Of a stretch of DNA of 64,000 bases, positions 24,146 through 35,242 are shown piece by piece (positions within the stretch are counted from its first letter, which is position 1; the number at the start of each line of letters is the position of its first letter). This DNA comes from Cyrtodaria siliqua (taxonomy: Eukaryota > Mollusca > Bivalvia > Adapedonta > Hiatellidae). Location: the NCBI GenBank assembly GCA_037043455.1, contig JAWPHD010001289.1, positions 1 through 64,000 on the forward strand, read 5' to 3'. A program made the translations under genes and the position numbers. Under the pieces are notes generated by a model that worked only from the letters and a program-made list of their open reading frames with translations, did no database searches and was not told the DNA's origin.

Positions 24146-25488
24146 TATACAATTTTGTATGTGTATAGTTTATTCCACGTTGGAGGACCACAAATATTTT
24201 TATTTATTTTTTTAACCTTTGTTTTATATCAATGTTTCATTTTGGTTGTCGGCGAATATATGTTAGCCAATACAAGTAAATTTGTAGAAAAGGTCAAGTA
24301 TTGTATCTGTGTTCCAGATGATGATGTAAACGATACTTTACCGACGGGAAAAAAGCTTGTGGATGGACATCGTTTTAGTTTCGATTAATTCATTTACCAG
24401 ACTACTATGAATTAAATTTGCAAATAATTGAATCGCCGCAAATTCAACCTTTTTTTTCAGTTTCATTTAATCTAATGAAATCGATATACTTTCCGTTCGG
24501 TTACTGGCCAAAAGAATACATTTCATGATTAATGTTTCAGCTAAAGTTGTTGTAAATTTAAAATAAATTTGAAATACTCTGTGGATTGTAAATTCATGCC
24601 AATTTTCGTTCAGGCAATACTGCCATTCTAATTAGAATGGTTTTCAATAGAGAGGATCATTTGACGGTTAATTTAAATTTAAACTAGCTCATTAAAGTCA
24701 AAACAAGCTCATCGTTTGAATACATATTTAAACAAACCCGTAACTTCATCTAGGCATATGAGTTAGCACGTGGTTATACCAGGGTCTGTTAACTATATTC
24801 CATTACATGGTAACATGAGAAAAAAACAAAACAAATATGATGATAATAATTTTATATAGGTATAATCATTAATGGTATGAAAATCATCAAAAACTCTGAA
24901 TCTAATGATAAGAGATTACAACATGGAGTGTTTGTACTTATAAATTGTAGATATCGTGACATATCATATACACTTATCACATTCAAATTATTCTTATATA
25001 ATTATATAATTTTGAACAAACCGAAATCAAATATTTTCGCATGTACACATTTCGCCTGCAACTGTCCTAAATGATCCTAAAGCAATATTGTTCTCTTAAA
25101 TTCTCGATGACAAACAATTACTACTTAGATGTGTCTTCAATAACTACATGTATATATCAAATTATTGGTTTAGCATACGCCAACCTCCATGACACCCACG
25201 CACGCGCAACTTATCGTTATTTGCTGTAAACAACAGTGAAGTAATTAAATCGATGCGGGCGTCGTCATTCCAACAGCAATTCAAAATGTATGCTTTTAAT
25301 TATTTACCGAATATAGTTCGGTATAGTTCGGTAACCCGTCGCATCAGTCATAAACAACGCAATTCAGATAGAAGTATGTAAGTCTTCCTTGTGGTATGAA
25401 GCACATTTGGACTGTGCCATTCTATTGGGAAGCCTTTAACTTTAAACGTCCGCAGTTTTCTTTTCAAGCCCCAATGAGAGATTAAAAT
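24146..25488. other. No recognisable feature
   Basis: AT-rich, non-coding. Frames at 24155-24388 and 24877-25074 have no motif I recognise. Confidence 0.4.
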
Positions 25489-25500
25489 ATGGAATTATAT

Positions 25501-25734
25501 GCTTCACTGACCCTTTTTGCGCTGAGGGCTAAAACCATGACTGCATACAAATTAACCGTTGTGATGCTCTTGTACGGTTTACGGGTAGTATTTGTCCGAA
25601 AATGCTACAGTAAATATGCTTCACTGACCCTTTTTGCGCTGAGGGCTAAAACCATGACTGCATACAAATTAACCGTTGTGATGCTCTTGTACGGTTTACG
25701 GGTAGTATTTGTCCGAAAATGCTACAGTAAATAT
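25501..25734. repeat. Perfect tandem duplication, 117-bp unit
   Basis: Two copies beginning gcttcactgaccctttttg and ending gctacagtaaatat that I could not tell apart. The unit length is divisible by three, so a small open frame (25489-25743) contains two identical 39-residue blocks. No family recognised for that frame. Confidence 0.9.
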
Positions 25735-26019
25735 TTATTCTGATCCTGTTATTACTGATAATGCCATACCAGAAAAAGACAATTTAATCAATGATAATTT
25801 TATTTAAACTCATTTTGTTCACTTGTGCGATGACTTGACTACCTCTTGGGACTCTATGATTGTACCTACTGAAACCCCAACTAAGGGAGGTGGGTGCATG
25901 AGCTTTCGTCCCTCGGGTTTTCTGGTCGTACCCTAGATTGGTTTTCTCTTTAGTTGCAACTACTATGGTTGTTCAGTACGATTCTCGATACATCCTGAGA
26001 TGTTTATTATTGTGTATGT
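25735..26019. other. No recognisable feature
   Basis: Non-coding sequence between the duplication and a family D copy. Confidence 0.4.
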
Positions 26020-26229
26020 ATATCTTTAGTTAGTTTCTATGGATGTAGACTTTATTGTTAGAGATTTCCCTTTGATGGGATGTAGTTTTGTTTACACTGT
26101 CTTGTCTATTTGGGCGCTGAAGACAGGATAATAGCGATGATTGTGCGCAGATAAAATCGATTCAAGCTAACCAGTAGGCCTTATTGCCTACTGACCGTTC
26201 CAAGTAGGTAACCCTGTCTTCACCACCCT
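26020..26229 (+). mobile_element. Family D copy interrupted by the LTR element
   Basis: Recognised by tactgaccgttccaagtagg and ccctgtcttcaccaccct. The LTR begins directly after this wording. Confidence 0.5.
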
Positions 26230-26413
26230 TGTCGGGGATTTAGCGCAATTTCATGTTATTATCATGTGACGTTATTGACGCGAGTTGTTGCGTGGCGTCG
26301 TTTGACGTCACTTCCGATGTTTTTTGATATAGTTGGTTAGTGGAGGATTAGATATAGAAACGCAGAGACGTCGTTACTCTTTCATCTAGTTAGAAAACCC
26401 GCAATCGCCCACA
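26230..26413 (+). repeat. 5' LTR
   Basis: 184 bp, starts tgtcggggatttagcg and ends gcaatcgcccaca. It contains a palindromic CRE/ATF-type site tgacgtca at 26303-26310. It appears identical to the 3' LTR. Confidence 0.9.
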
Positions 26414-26439
26414 TGTTGGTGCCGTGACAAAAAAGCAGC

Positions 26440-27316
26440 ATGAAGATCGATGATCGAGAGAAAACAGCAGTTACAGAACATCCATTTGTTCTTCCCAGAC
26501 ATCATGAGTCTTCATGTTCTGCAGAAAATGGCGGATTTCAAACTCAGGTCAATGTTAATAATACAAACAGTATTTTGTCTTCAAATTCGTCGCAATTTCA
26601 CAAACTGCCGAAGTTATCACTTCCGGTATTTGATGGTAATATCCTACAGTGGCAATCATTCTGGGACTCTTTCAATTCTTCTGTACATACTAATCAAAGT
26701 TTGACCGACGTTCAGAAATTCAATTATCTCAGATCACAAGTGGAAAGCCATGCAGCCAGAACTATTGAGGGATTTGCACTATTATACCAAGGCCGTAGAC
26801 CTCCTTCACGAACGTTTTGGCCAGGTTCATAAGATAACACACGCATATATGCAGGCGTTGCTACAACTTCCTTCTCCAGGCAACAGTCTACAGAGTCTGA
26901 GAAACTACTACGACAAGATGGAAAATTACATACGGGGACTCGAATCACTCGGTCAGTACCAAGAATCCTATGGAACGGTTCTTGTACCTGTTATTTTCGA
27001 TAAACTGCCCTCTGAAGTACGGAAAAACTTAGCGCGACAACATAAGGGAAATAACATTGAGCTACAGGAACTACGTAAAGCAATCTCCAAGGAAATATTC
27101 TGCTGGTTGCTTCCAATTTCGAACTGGATGTCGTTCTGTGGTAACGATGTAAGTACGATACAAGTCGGTGACGTGGTGCAGGTGCACGATGAGATTCCGA
27201 GGTTGCGATGGAAACTTGCTGTCGTGGAAGAACTTACTCCCGGAAGAGACGGATATACACGATCTGCGAAGATCCGTACCAGTGATGGATATACAACAAG
27301 ACCTATAGCGAAGTAA
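26440..27316 (+). pseudogene. BEL/Pao gag (DUF1759) joined to integrase C-terminal domain (DUF5641)
   Basis: The first frame (26440-26832) has the gag signature KLPKLSLPVFDGNILQWQSF and then RSQVESHAARTIEGFAL. A frame change near 26780 leads into a second frame (26750-27316) with YTKAVDLLHERFGQVHKI and a long helical gag segment. At about 27100-27165 the sequence switches to VGDVVQVHDEIPRLRWKLAV and PGRDGYTRSAKIRT, the C-terminal domain of BEL/Pao integrases. It stops at 27314-27316, a little earlier than expected. The joint means that all of pol up to the integrase tail has been deleted. Confidence 0.85.
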
Positions 27317-27722
27317 TACCCTCTTGAAATCACTGAAAATAGTGATCATTAATTTTTAAATCGCGATAGTTTTCACATTTCGCAGTGAAGTTTTAAAGAC
27401 AATGAACTTTCGTCAAGTGATGTAAATTCATACATTTTTACGAGTGTTTGAAGAATATTGTCTTCAGTAAGTTATATGTTGCAAGATATATACTTACAGT
27501 GTAAATTTCTATTCACAGAGAGACATTTAGATTCAGAAAATCTGAAGGACTTTAACATGTTTTATACGTTATTCTCAGCAGTGATCCGTATTTAACATAG
27601 CTTCTTGAGATATAAGTAACGATAAACTTTAATTGATTTAAGGACTGATGCATTTCTTCAGAGTATTGTTTATGACTTTAAACAATTTCAGCTAGTACAT
27701 TTGCATTTTGCGGCCCCCAGTA

Positions 27723-27906
27723 TGTCGGGGATTTAGCGCAATTTCATGTTATTATCATGTGACGTTATTGACGCGAGTTGTTGCGTGGCGTCGTTTGACG
27801 TCACTTCCGATGTTTTTTGATATAGTTGGTTAGTGGAGGATTAGATATAGAAACGCAGAGACGTCGTTACTCTTTCATCTAGTTAGAAAACCCGCAATCG
27901 CCCACA
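27723..27906 (+). repeat. 3' LTR
   Basis: Appears base-for-base the same as 26230-26413 by reading, which suggests recent insertion. It has the same tgacgtca site at 27796-27803. Confidence 0.9.
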
Positions 27907-29204
27907 ACCCTTTCTGCTGTTTTTTGTCTCTTTCATTGTAGTTTCAAGTCCTTGTTTGCAGTACAGTGCGGACCTACGATGCCATTAGGTTCGGACGCTG
28001 TGGTTTCTATAGGACCCTATATATCATTGTGAAAAAGTAACCTAGAATTTCAAAAACAATTAGCCTAAAACGTTGCATTTCGCTTACGAATTTGACATTT
28101 ATCATCATGACAAATATTCAGACACATTATGCCCATGTTCTGCTAAATATAACTCTAATTACACTTTTGCAGTATGGAAAATGTTTATTTGTTTCCTTAA
28201 GTATAGATCGCAACACACTTATCTTAGGTCTTAACGTGTTTTAGGGGTGTCAAGCACTGAAGTAGGTATATTTATTGACGTGTTTTAAAATGTGTAATGC
28301 ACTGAACACCTCTTGCATTTATATGTTCTGAATCTTGATTATATTCTCTCTGGAAACCGGCGAGCTCGATGGATGTACATCAATGTAGAAAAAACCTGCA
28401 CACTTTATTTGTTTAATTTAAATGCACGATTACAATTTTGTTGGACAAGATATTTTCTAACATTGTTCCGCTGTTTATTGATTTGTATATACATTCTCAT
28501 GTTGATTCGTACGTTGGCTTTAAAACAAAAGGTTCAGTTATAATTCCGATCACATTTCGTCTGAAATATTGATTTATGCAAAGATTTGTTTTCCCTTCCA
28601 AGACTTGAACCTTATGGAACAGAAAAACATTCTGCGTTAATGAACAAATGAGATATTTCGATTGTCACGAAATAACAAGGTAATAGGAGTATATCCACGA
28701 ACATATGTATGCATACGTGGAGTAGCGTCAATAAACCCGTTTCCATGCTTTAAATGCATTTAGGAATTTAAACAACAGTTCACAAACCGATATATTGTAT
28801 GAACACAACTCGAAAATGTCCAATCAATAACAGCAGAGAAAGTACATAACATTATACGTCACCTTTGTCCTAAACATAGGACCCCGACTTTAGTTGACGC
28901 CGCATAGTCTAGCGATGTTCCGCATACATGACGTTCAGGAGTTGTGAGCAGAACACACCCACAGTATGTGATCTTGACTTAAAAATACTCCATTAGGGGA
29001 AAATCACACCGTTTATTGATGATAATACACACATGAAGCGCATCCCAATATATTCTAATGTAAGCTAACATGCTAGCTAACAGTCAAAAGCAGATAACAT
29101 GTCAGTTAATTCAGTCATTAACAATCTTAAAATCAAATATTGTGCAATTATCAAAGGTCATAATGTTAGATATGAGTCGATAACCGTCATTGCTGAACTC
29201 ATCT
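27907..29204. other. No recognisable feature
   Basis: AT-rich, non-coding; possible continuation of the interrupted repeat in the first 150 bp, but the match is too weak to call. Confidence 0.4.
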
Positions 29205-29400
29205 GAGATAGTTGAAACCTTCTCGCCTTTCACTACTGCGGGTTTGAATTCCACTAGGATCACGACTTGTGGGAAAGTGTCGATTCTTACGGAATGGAGC
29301 GTAGTATACAGGACAGTTTTTTCCTAGAAAATACGTGGGTGGTCTGCCTCCATCACAAACGGATCGATCGTCTTGCATAGCCTAAATTAGTCTTGGCCAT
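29205..29400 (+). mobile_element. SINE-like element
   Basis: ttctcgcctttcactactgc and gggtttgaattccactagg resemble a tRNA-type B box region. This is followed by gtgtcgattcttacggaat and gggtggtctgcctccatc. The same wording occurs in reverse at 36800-37000, and in part at 43480-43600. Confidence 0.55.
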
Positions 29401-30189
29401 CTAGACCGTATCATGCATATGTCTTACTTGCAGATATCAGTCTGGGCAGATTAGGACAATTAAAACGCCCACTAGCGATTAGCACAATTTATTCGCGCGT
29501 TTTTTTCACGCGCATAAAATCGACGTTTGCGTGACGTCATGGCGTAAATAAACGTACAACGACAATTGTTGATGCATCAGTTAAACTTTTTAACGTCACT
29601 TGCTGCTTCTCATAAGTTAAAAATAAGAAACTATTATTAAATTAACTTAAAAATATGTTTTTTGAAAGTCTCGTTGAATCTCTCAAAATCTCGCCAAAAT
29701 CGCCCTAAACGTTGGGGCGATTTCAGACGTCCTATTTTCCCCAGGCCCTGGTTCTGGATTAGTCTCGATTATCCAGACTTCTCGCGAGACTTCTCTCAAA
29801 GAAATCCATACAATGATCTGGAGTAAAGCTTCTTTAAAATTTGTGACATCAAAACGAGTTGTGGACAAAAAACAGTCACCGTCCGCTGATTGGTTAACTT
29901 CAGTTTGTTATGGGAGTCACCCCCGACGTCACGACGGCGTCAGAAATTGCATGGCGTTACGCGCAATGTTGTGTAATAATAGCTCCACCAAGCAATGTCA
30001 GCGGAACACGATTAATACTAAAAATAAAATTTTAAACATCATTTTTTAATATAGATTATATTATGTTTATAAAAACTACAAAAAACGAAGTTTATTGTAT
30101 ATTTAATAAGGACGTACGCGCATCCCATTGCAATTAATGTTGCACGTAATACAAAGTGCACTTTGATGATACCATTCCAATCAAATACA
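29401..30189. other. No recognisable feature
   Basis: Non-coding. A small frame at 29813-30049 has no recognised motif. Confidence 0.4.
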
Positions 30190-30895
30190 AATCGACATAG
30201 GTATGGCTGAAATATAATTTCGAAGGTTGAACAGAAATAATGAATTGATTAAATGAGAAGTACTTACAACATAAAAAACAACTACAGCTTCCACGTTACT
30301 TACCTTTCACTTCTCTGTCTTCGGACTTTGTCATGCGTATTCATACAGGTTGCTTACCTTTCGAAATCAAGAAAAATAACTGTAACGTATACGTCAATTT
30401 GTGTACTTGTCGAACTCTTCCAAGATATAATGGAACAAATTTGAAAATCACTTTAGGGGATATTAAGATTACTAAAGCAGATGAAGAAATAATGTGATTC
30501 TTCGACTTTCTAACCAGAGCAATAAATAAGACTGGAATTCAGCATCCGGTGGTATGCGGTCACATACATTCACTGTCATCAGAGAGATGCTACTTGTTTC
30601 CATATCTAGATTTTAAAAAAAAGTAAAGCCACGGTGACAAGTGATGTAAGATACTCTACTTTCTAACTAAAAGCTATGCATTAAGAGCACATGACAGCAT
30701 ACTATCTCAGACAAAACTGCGGTTCTATTACGTTTTACACTTACAACAAAAGCTGAAATGAAATGTATGTTATTTACTTCTTTAAGAGCAAGTAATCAGA
30801 TGGGGCGATGTTACATCTCACATTGAAATGAGTCTATGTATAAGGATTGCATGAAAAACATTTCTTAAGAACAGAATAAAGGGTTCGCAATAAAA
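30190..30895. repeat. R2 repeat, tandem copy 1
   Basis: Starts near atcgacataggtatggctg and contains acttgtcgaactcttccaag, gattcttcgactttctaacc and gcatgaaaaacatttcttaa. The next copy follows with a period of about 700 bp. Confidence 0.65.
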
Positions 30896-31545
30896 TTTAT
30901 TTTCCATTTAACATCAAAACCGACATAATTATGGTAGACATATCATTCGAAGGTTTGCGAGAAATTATAAATAGATGACATGAGAAGTACTTACAACCAT
31001 CAAAAAACTAAAATTTCCACGTTACTTACCTTTCACTTCTTTGTCTGTCTTCGGACATACTTACTTTTCTAATTCAGGGGCAAAAACTGTAACGTATGCA
31101 ATTGTGTGGTTGTCGAACTTGTCCGAGATATTACGAAACAAGCGTGAAAATCACAGCGGATATAAATATTACTAAAAAGCAGTTTTAAGAAACAATATGA
31201 TTCTCCGATTTTCTAAGCAGCGCATTAAGTGAGATTGGAATGCAACATCCGGTTACACGCGATACTCTGCTTTCCAACTAAAGACTATTCCTTAAGTTCA
31301 CCTGACAGCATAATATCTCAGACAAAACCGTGGCTATATTACTTTTTACATTAATAAAAATAGCGAAAATGAAATTTAAGAGTGCCACAGGTGAAAGCTG
31401 ACAAAAAGTAATTACCTAGGGCGATATTACATCTCCCATGGAAATGAGTCTGTCTATGTATGACGACCGCATGAAAAACAATTCTTCAGAACAGAATAAA
31501 GGATTCGCGATCAAAATGTATCTTCCATAAAAACATGTTATCATT
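30896..31545. repeat. R2 repeat, tandem copy 2
   Basis: Contains ttgtcgaacttgtccgaga, gattctccgattttctaag, ctgacaaaaagtaattacc and gcatgaaaaacaattcttca in the same order as copy 1 and as 4986-5740. Confidence 0.65.
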
Positions 31546-31862
31546 AATTTTTAAATTTACAAGTAACACAGTTACAAAGTTACGATTGAAAATATATCAG
31601 CATACTTACATCAATTTGAAATACATTTTAAAATGAGATTTTTATTTTATTCTCAGTATTAAAATATTACTGGTATTGACTGATTACACTTAAGGAATTC
31701 CGGTTAAAACTGTTTTCATATACAGACCTCATAAAATGACTTAGTGCAATGCTAAAATATAATAGTCTGCGCCTACTATCACATGTGTCACCTTAAAGGT
31801 TATCATAGCGTAAATGAGTCTCTACGCACCTTCCATAGTAAAGTGATAATGTTGACAACCTC

Positions 31863-32119
31863 TTTTACACGTTCCCGCCTTAATTCCATAAAGCGATGGG
31901 AAAGCTTTTATAACGGACATTTCGACAATAATTTTTTTTTATTGAAAGAAATGCAATAACCTGTTTAAAACTACCTAATAGATTAAATGTTTTAATTTTA
32001 CAATATGCAAATCTTTTAAGCAGAAATTAAGGTTCTATTTCATACCTCAGCCAACCCCGTTTTCGCTTCTTGGAGAAGGGGTTGGATGGAGTATAAAAGT
32101 TAATACTCGGACCACGTAA
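31863..32119. mobile_element. M1 MITE (reverse copy)
   Basis: Runs from acgttcccgccttaattcc through agcgatgggaaagc and ttcttggagaaggggttgg to atactcggaccacgtaat. Confidence 0.7.
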
Positions 32120-32527
32120 TGTGTTAAAAACTCAAACCTGGTTAGAATTCTGGGAAACTTACTATATAATGCAAATAAACATGGCTGCTATTAAACATCA
32201 GCAAGGAAGTAGGGTGTTCTTCGTCTAAGAAACATTTCTTCAGCTGTATACTAACACCGGGCCAAAAGTCCAAGTTATTTTTACCCCTTGTAATTTCATA
32301 CCCTGTCTTTTTTCTGAAATTTATATAAAAAAAAATCAAAAATATGATGAGCTGCATTTTCAAATATCAACAACATGTCCAGAATACAGTTACAGCCAAA
32401 ATATAACAGGAAATCGCACTAAAAACGTGTTTAAAGAGAAGAAGGATGAGCACACTTTAATACAGAACTACTTTCGAATGCACCAGGCGAGCACATCTGG
32501 CTAATTTAGAGTAATTAAACGTAAATA
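32120..32527. other. No recognisable feature
   Basis: AT-rich, non-coding; possibly part of the larger insertion in the 31650-32950 block. Confidence 0.35.
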
Positions 32528-32840
32528 TTTGTTTGTGTTTTTTGCTTCCAAAGGATCCCGTTTTCAGTATTTATTGACATTCACACTATCGTTTGAGTAG
32601 TGCTGTGTAGCGGCGGTAAAAAGTCGCCCCGACTACAAATCAGTAGTGTTATTACTTACTGGCCATTTGGGATCAACATGCCCATTATGTGTGGCTTTAA
32701 AGTAGAACACCGATTAAGCCGGTGCTAGGGGACGTGAGAGGTGTTGCATCTTATAGTACCTCTCATGAACAGACTCGATAAAAGCCTTTTGTTTGTGTTT
32801 GTTGCTTCCAAACGATCCCCTTGTCAGTATTTATAACATC
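32528..32840. repeat. Direct repeat about 260 bp apart
   Basis: tttgtttgtgttttttgctt followed by ccaaaggatcccgttttcag near 32528 recurs near 32788 as tttgtttgtgtttgttgctt and ccaaacgatccccttgtcag. The pair could mark ends of a small insertion. Confidence 0.5.
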
Positions 32841-32950
32841 AAATTTCATTTCCGGTGGTATTGATAATGAACATTGTAATGTTGCCGTGGATTTGTTTTA
32901 GATATTTTTCTGTGTGACATTAAGTGTACTCAAGGATTATGTCCCCTTTT

Positions 32951-33411
32951 GTGTAATCTCATTGAGATTGAATTTGAAAAGATAAAAATTAGAACTCAAT
33001 TAATCTTGACTGTTTTTACATGAAACTTCCAGTTTTAATATGTTTACGTATTTATCTAGGTAGTGTTACCATTGGTCTGTCAATGCATGCTTGATAAATA
33101 TGTAAATTCGTCAATAAACACATGATCATGGAGTATGACAAAAATTGAGCATGGATCAATACACACTTTTATCAAGTTTGTGTTTATTATTCCACTATAG
33201 CATTGTCTAGATAAAAACATGCTATACATTTTTAAACAGTAATGATTGATTATTCCTTCAAACGTTTATTTTGAAACTGTTCATTATTTAAATGTATTAC
33301 AGAAAAGAAACATCCAACCCAATGCACTTTCTTTGATTGTGTATCCTTTATTATACGTGTTGCGTTAGATAAGTAATGATTATCTTAATATTATTAATTC
33401 AAACAAATATA
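32951..33411. other. No recognisable feature
   Basis: AT-rich, non-coding. Confidence 0.4.
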
Positions 33412-35240
33412 CGAGGGCCGTTCAAATATTACGTGGACATTTTAATAGTTATTACACTTTTATAAATCAAATAAATTAAATTATATGACAATAAAGGCTT
33501 ATATTTTCACTTTCATATCAGTAAATATTTTAAAATTATTTGAAACAGATTTCAAGAAATACGATTTTTTACAACCCCACTGTAGACGCCACGGAACACG
33601 TCATTTGTGTGCTAAGGCGTCGCCTTAAAAACCAACAAAATCTAACGTTTTAAATCATAAAAAATGCTAGAAATAACAAATGCAATTGTTAGTCAATTAT
33701 TTTTTTGTATTATTTATGGTTTGCATTAAGTTAATAGTTTACAATATCATTGTTGGATAATCATGTTTTTTAAGTATATCACAGCTTTGGAACGAGATCA
33801 TACGAATTCGATCGAGTTTAGCATAAAATCCTTTATTAACATTTTAGTGCTCCGTGATTTTTTCTGACGTTTTCAATTTCAACTGAAAAACAAGGAAGTG
33901 TTCGTCTACTTATTTATATTTATCAAAGTTCTCTTTTTTCAATATTCATACACTTTTATAATTGTAATATATGAATACCAGTGACAATGCCACTTTAGTT
34001 TTGTGTAGTTTTGCCGACGATTTTTCTTTTATTTAGCCATTCCCGAAATGCAGTTATGAAATAAAGACATTTTATACCATGTACGAGGAACGTTCATTAT
34101 GTAATGCAACTAGCCGTCCTATTCACGTTGTGTGAGGTTTACACACGAAATTTGAAAATGATCTTATAGAATGAACCTTAAGTACCACTTTCTGAAAATT
34201 TTATTAAAATCATTGAAGATATTATAAGTCGATGATGACTGTTTGTTTGGGACCTATTCATATACACTGCCTTAAAAAGCGGCAGAAAAGTTTAATGAAT
34301 TTGCAGAGGTTGTAATGTTGGATTCATAAAAAAAAATGCATTTTGCAGCAAATAAATTTATTCAAACTTTTGTTGTAACTAGAAGTATGTGTAAATATTA
34401 CGTAAAAAATGTTTTCAATACAAAACATTGATAAAGTCCAAGGCAAGAAATGCTGTTTTCTTGGAAATATAAAAGTCCTGAAAATATCAAATTCCAATAA
34501 AAATAATAGTCAAAATCAGTTTGAAGATATGACGGAAAATGGTTTTAAATATATGGGTAACGAATTGAAGGGATACTCTAAAGATTTAATATAAAATCAA
34601 CAATTTTAGTTCAACCGCTCCAAAAATATTAAAGCCAGAAGTTGCTCTTCGCTTTTTTAGCTAAAATTTAAGCAAAATTGTGTCGCACTGACAACATTTA
34701 AGGAGCAATAAACCCAAAAATAAACACATTACAAATAAAAACTACTAACAGTTTCATATGGAAGATATACAAGTTTGAGGTTTAAGCAAAAAAAGTCCAT
34801 ATTGGCCGTCGAAATCAGATTTTTAGTCAAAATATTTTTTTCCATTTTTGAAGTGTTCAGTATCATTTACATGTCTTAACAAAATGCCCTCAAAACACAT
34901 TTTTTATTGGATGGAAGTATCTGAAACTTGATAAATTAATGGGGGAAAGTTCATTTTAAAATAATCCGTATTAATAACTACAACAATGGACCATAATTAA
35001 ATTTTAGGACCATAGTTGCATTATATAATGAACGCCCCTCGTATACTGCTCCATAGATGCGTTTCTTTTCTCGCCCTTTTATATCATGTATTGCAACGTA
35101 ACAAGACATGATGTCGATTTTTTGTTTAAATCATTTGATTTTCTTATGAGTTGGATTACAACATTTATGAATCTTAAAGGATTACGTCAATAAATGAGTG
35201 CGATATCGAAAACGTCCACGTATTATTTGAACAGCCCTCG
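33412..35240. mobile_element. Mariner-like element, non-autonomous, containing a nested one
   Basis: Terminal inverted repeats cgagggccgttcaaatatta and, at the right, attatttgaacagccctcg, extending to cgtgga/tccacg. TA duplications lie at 33410-33411 and 35241-35242. This fits Tc1/mariner elements. No transposase with a DDD/DDE motif was found in the interior. Confidence 0.75.
34084..35041. mobile_element. Nested mariner-like MITE inside 33412-35240
   Basis: Its own inverted ends cgaggaacgttcattatgta and tataatgaacgcccctcg are flanked by TA (34082-34083 and 35042-35043). The extended ends include atgcaact/agttgcat. The 61-codon frame at 34409 is not a recognisable transposase. Ends differ from the outer element, so it belongs to a related but separate family. 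Confidence 0.75.
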
Positions 35241-35242
35241 TA

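Larger units (their letters stand above)
26230..27906 (+). mobile_element. Non-autonomous BEL/Pao-like LTR retrotransposon
   Basis: Two 184-bp direct repeats (26230-26413 and 27723-27906) start TG and end CA. They are flanked by the 5-bp duplication accct (26225-26229 and 27907-27911). A primer-binding-like stretch (ttggtgccgtgac) follows the left LTR at once, as in BEL/Pao elements. Inside is a gag of the DUF1759 type joined to the C-terminal domain of a BEL/Pao integrase. Protease, RT, RNase H and integrase core are missing. I saw no clear polypurine tract before the right LTR. It must have moved, if it did so in this form, with proteins from a full-length relative. Confidence 0.9.
31650..32950. 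repeat. Dispersed block (paralogue of 2100-2400) carrying about 1 kb of insertions
   Basis: 31660-31815 and 32825-32950 match the two halves of 2100-2400. Between them lie an M1 MITE and a segment with a direct repeat. Confidence 0.5.

Noticed and set aside
34409..34594. 61-codon frame in the nested mariner-like element as a transposase
   Set aside because: Too short and without a DDD/DDE or helix-turn-helix motif.
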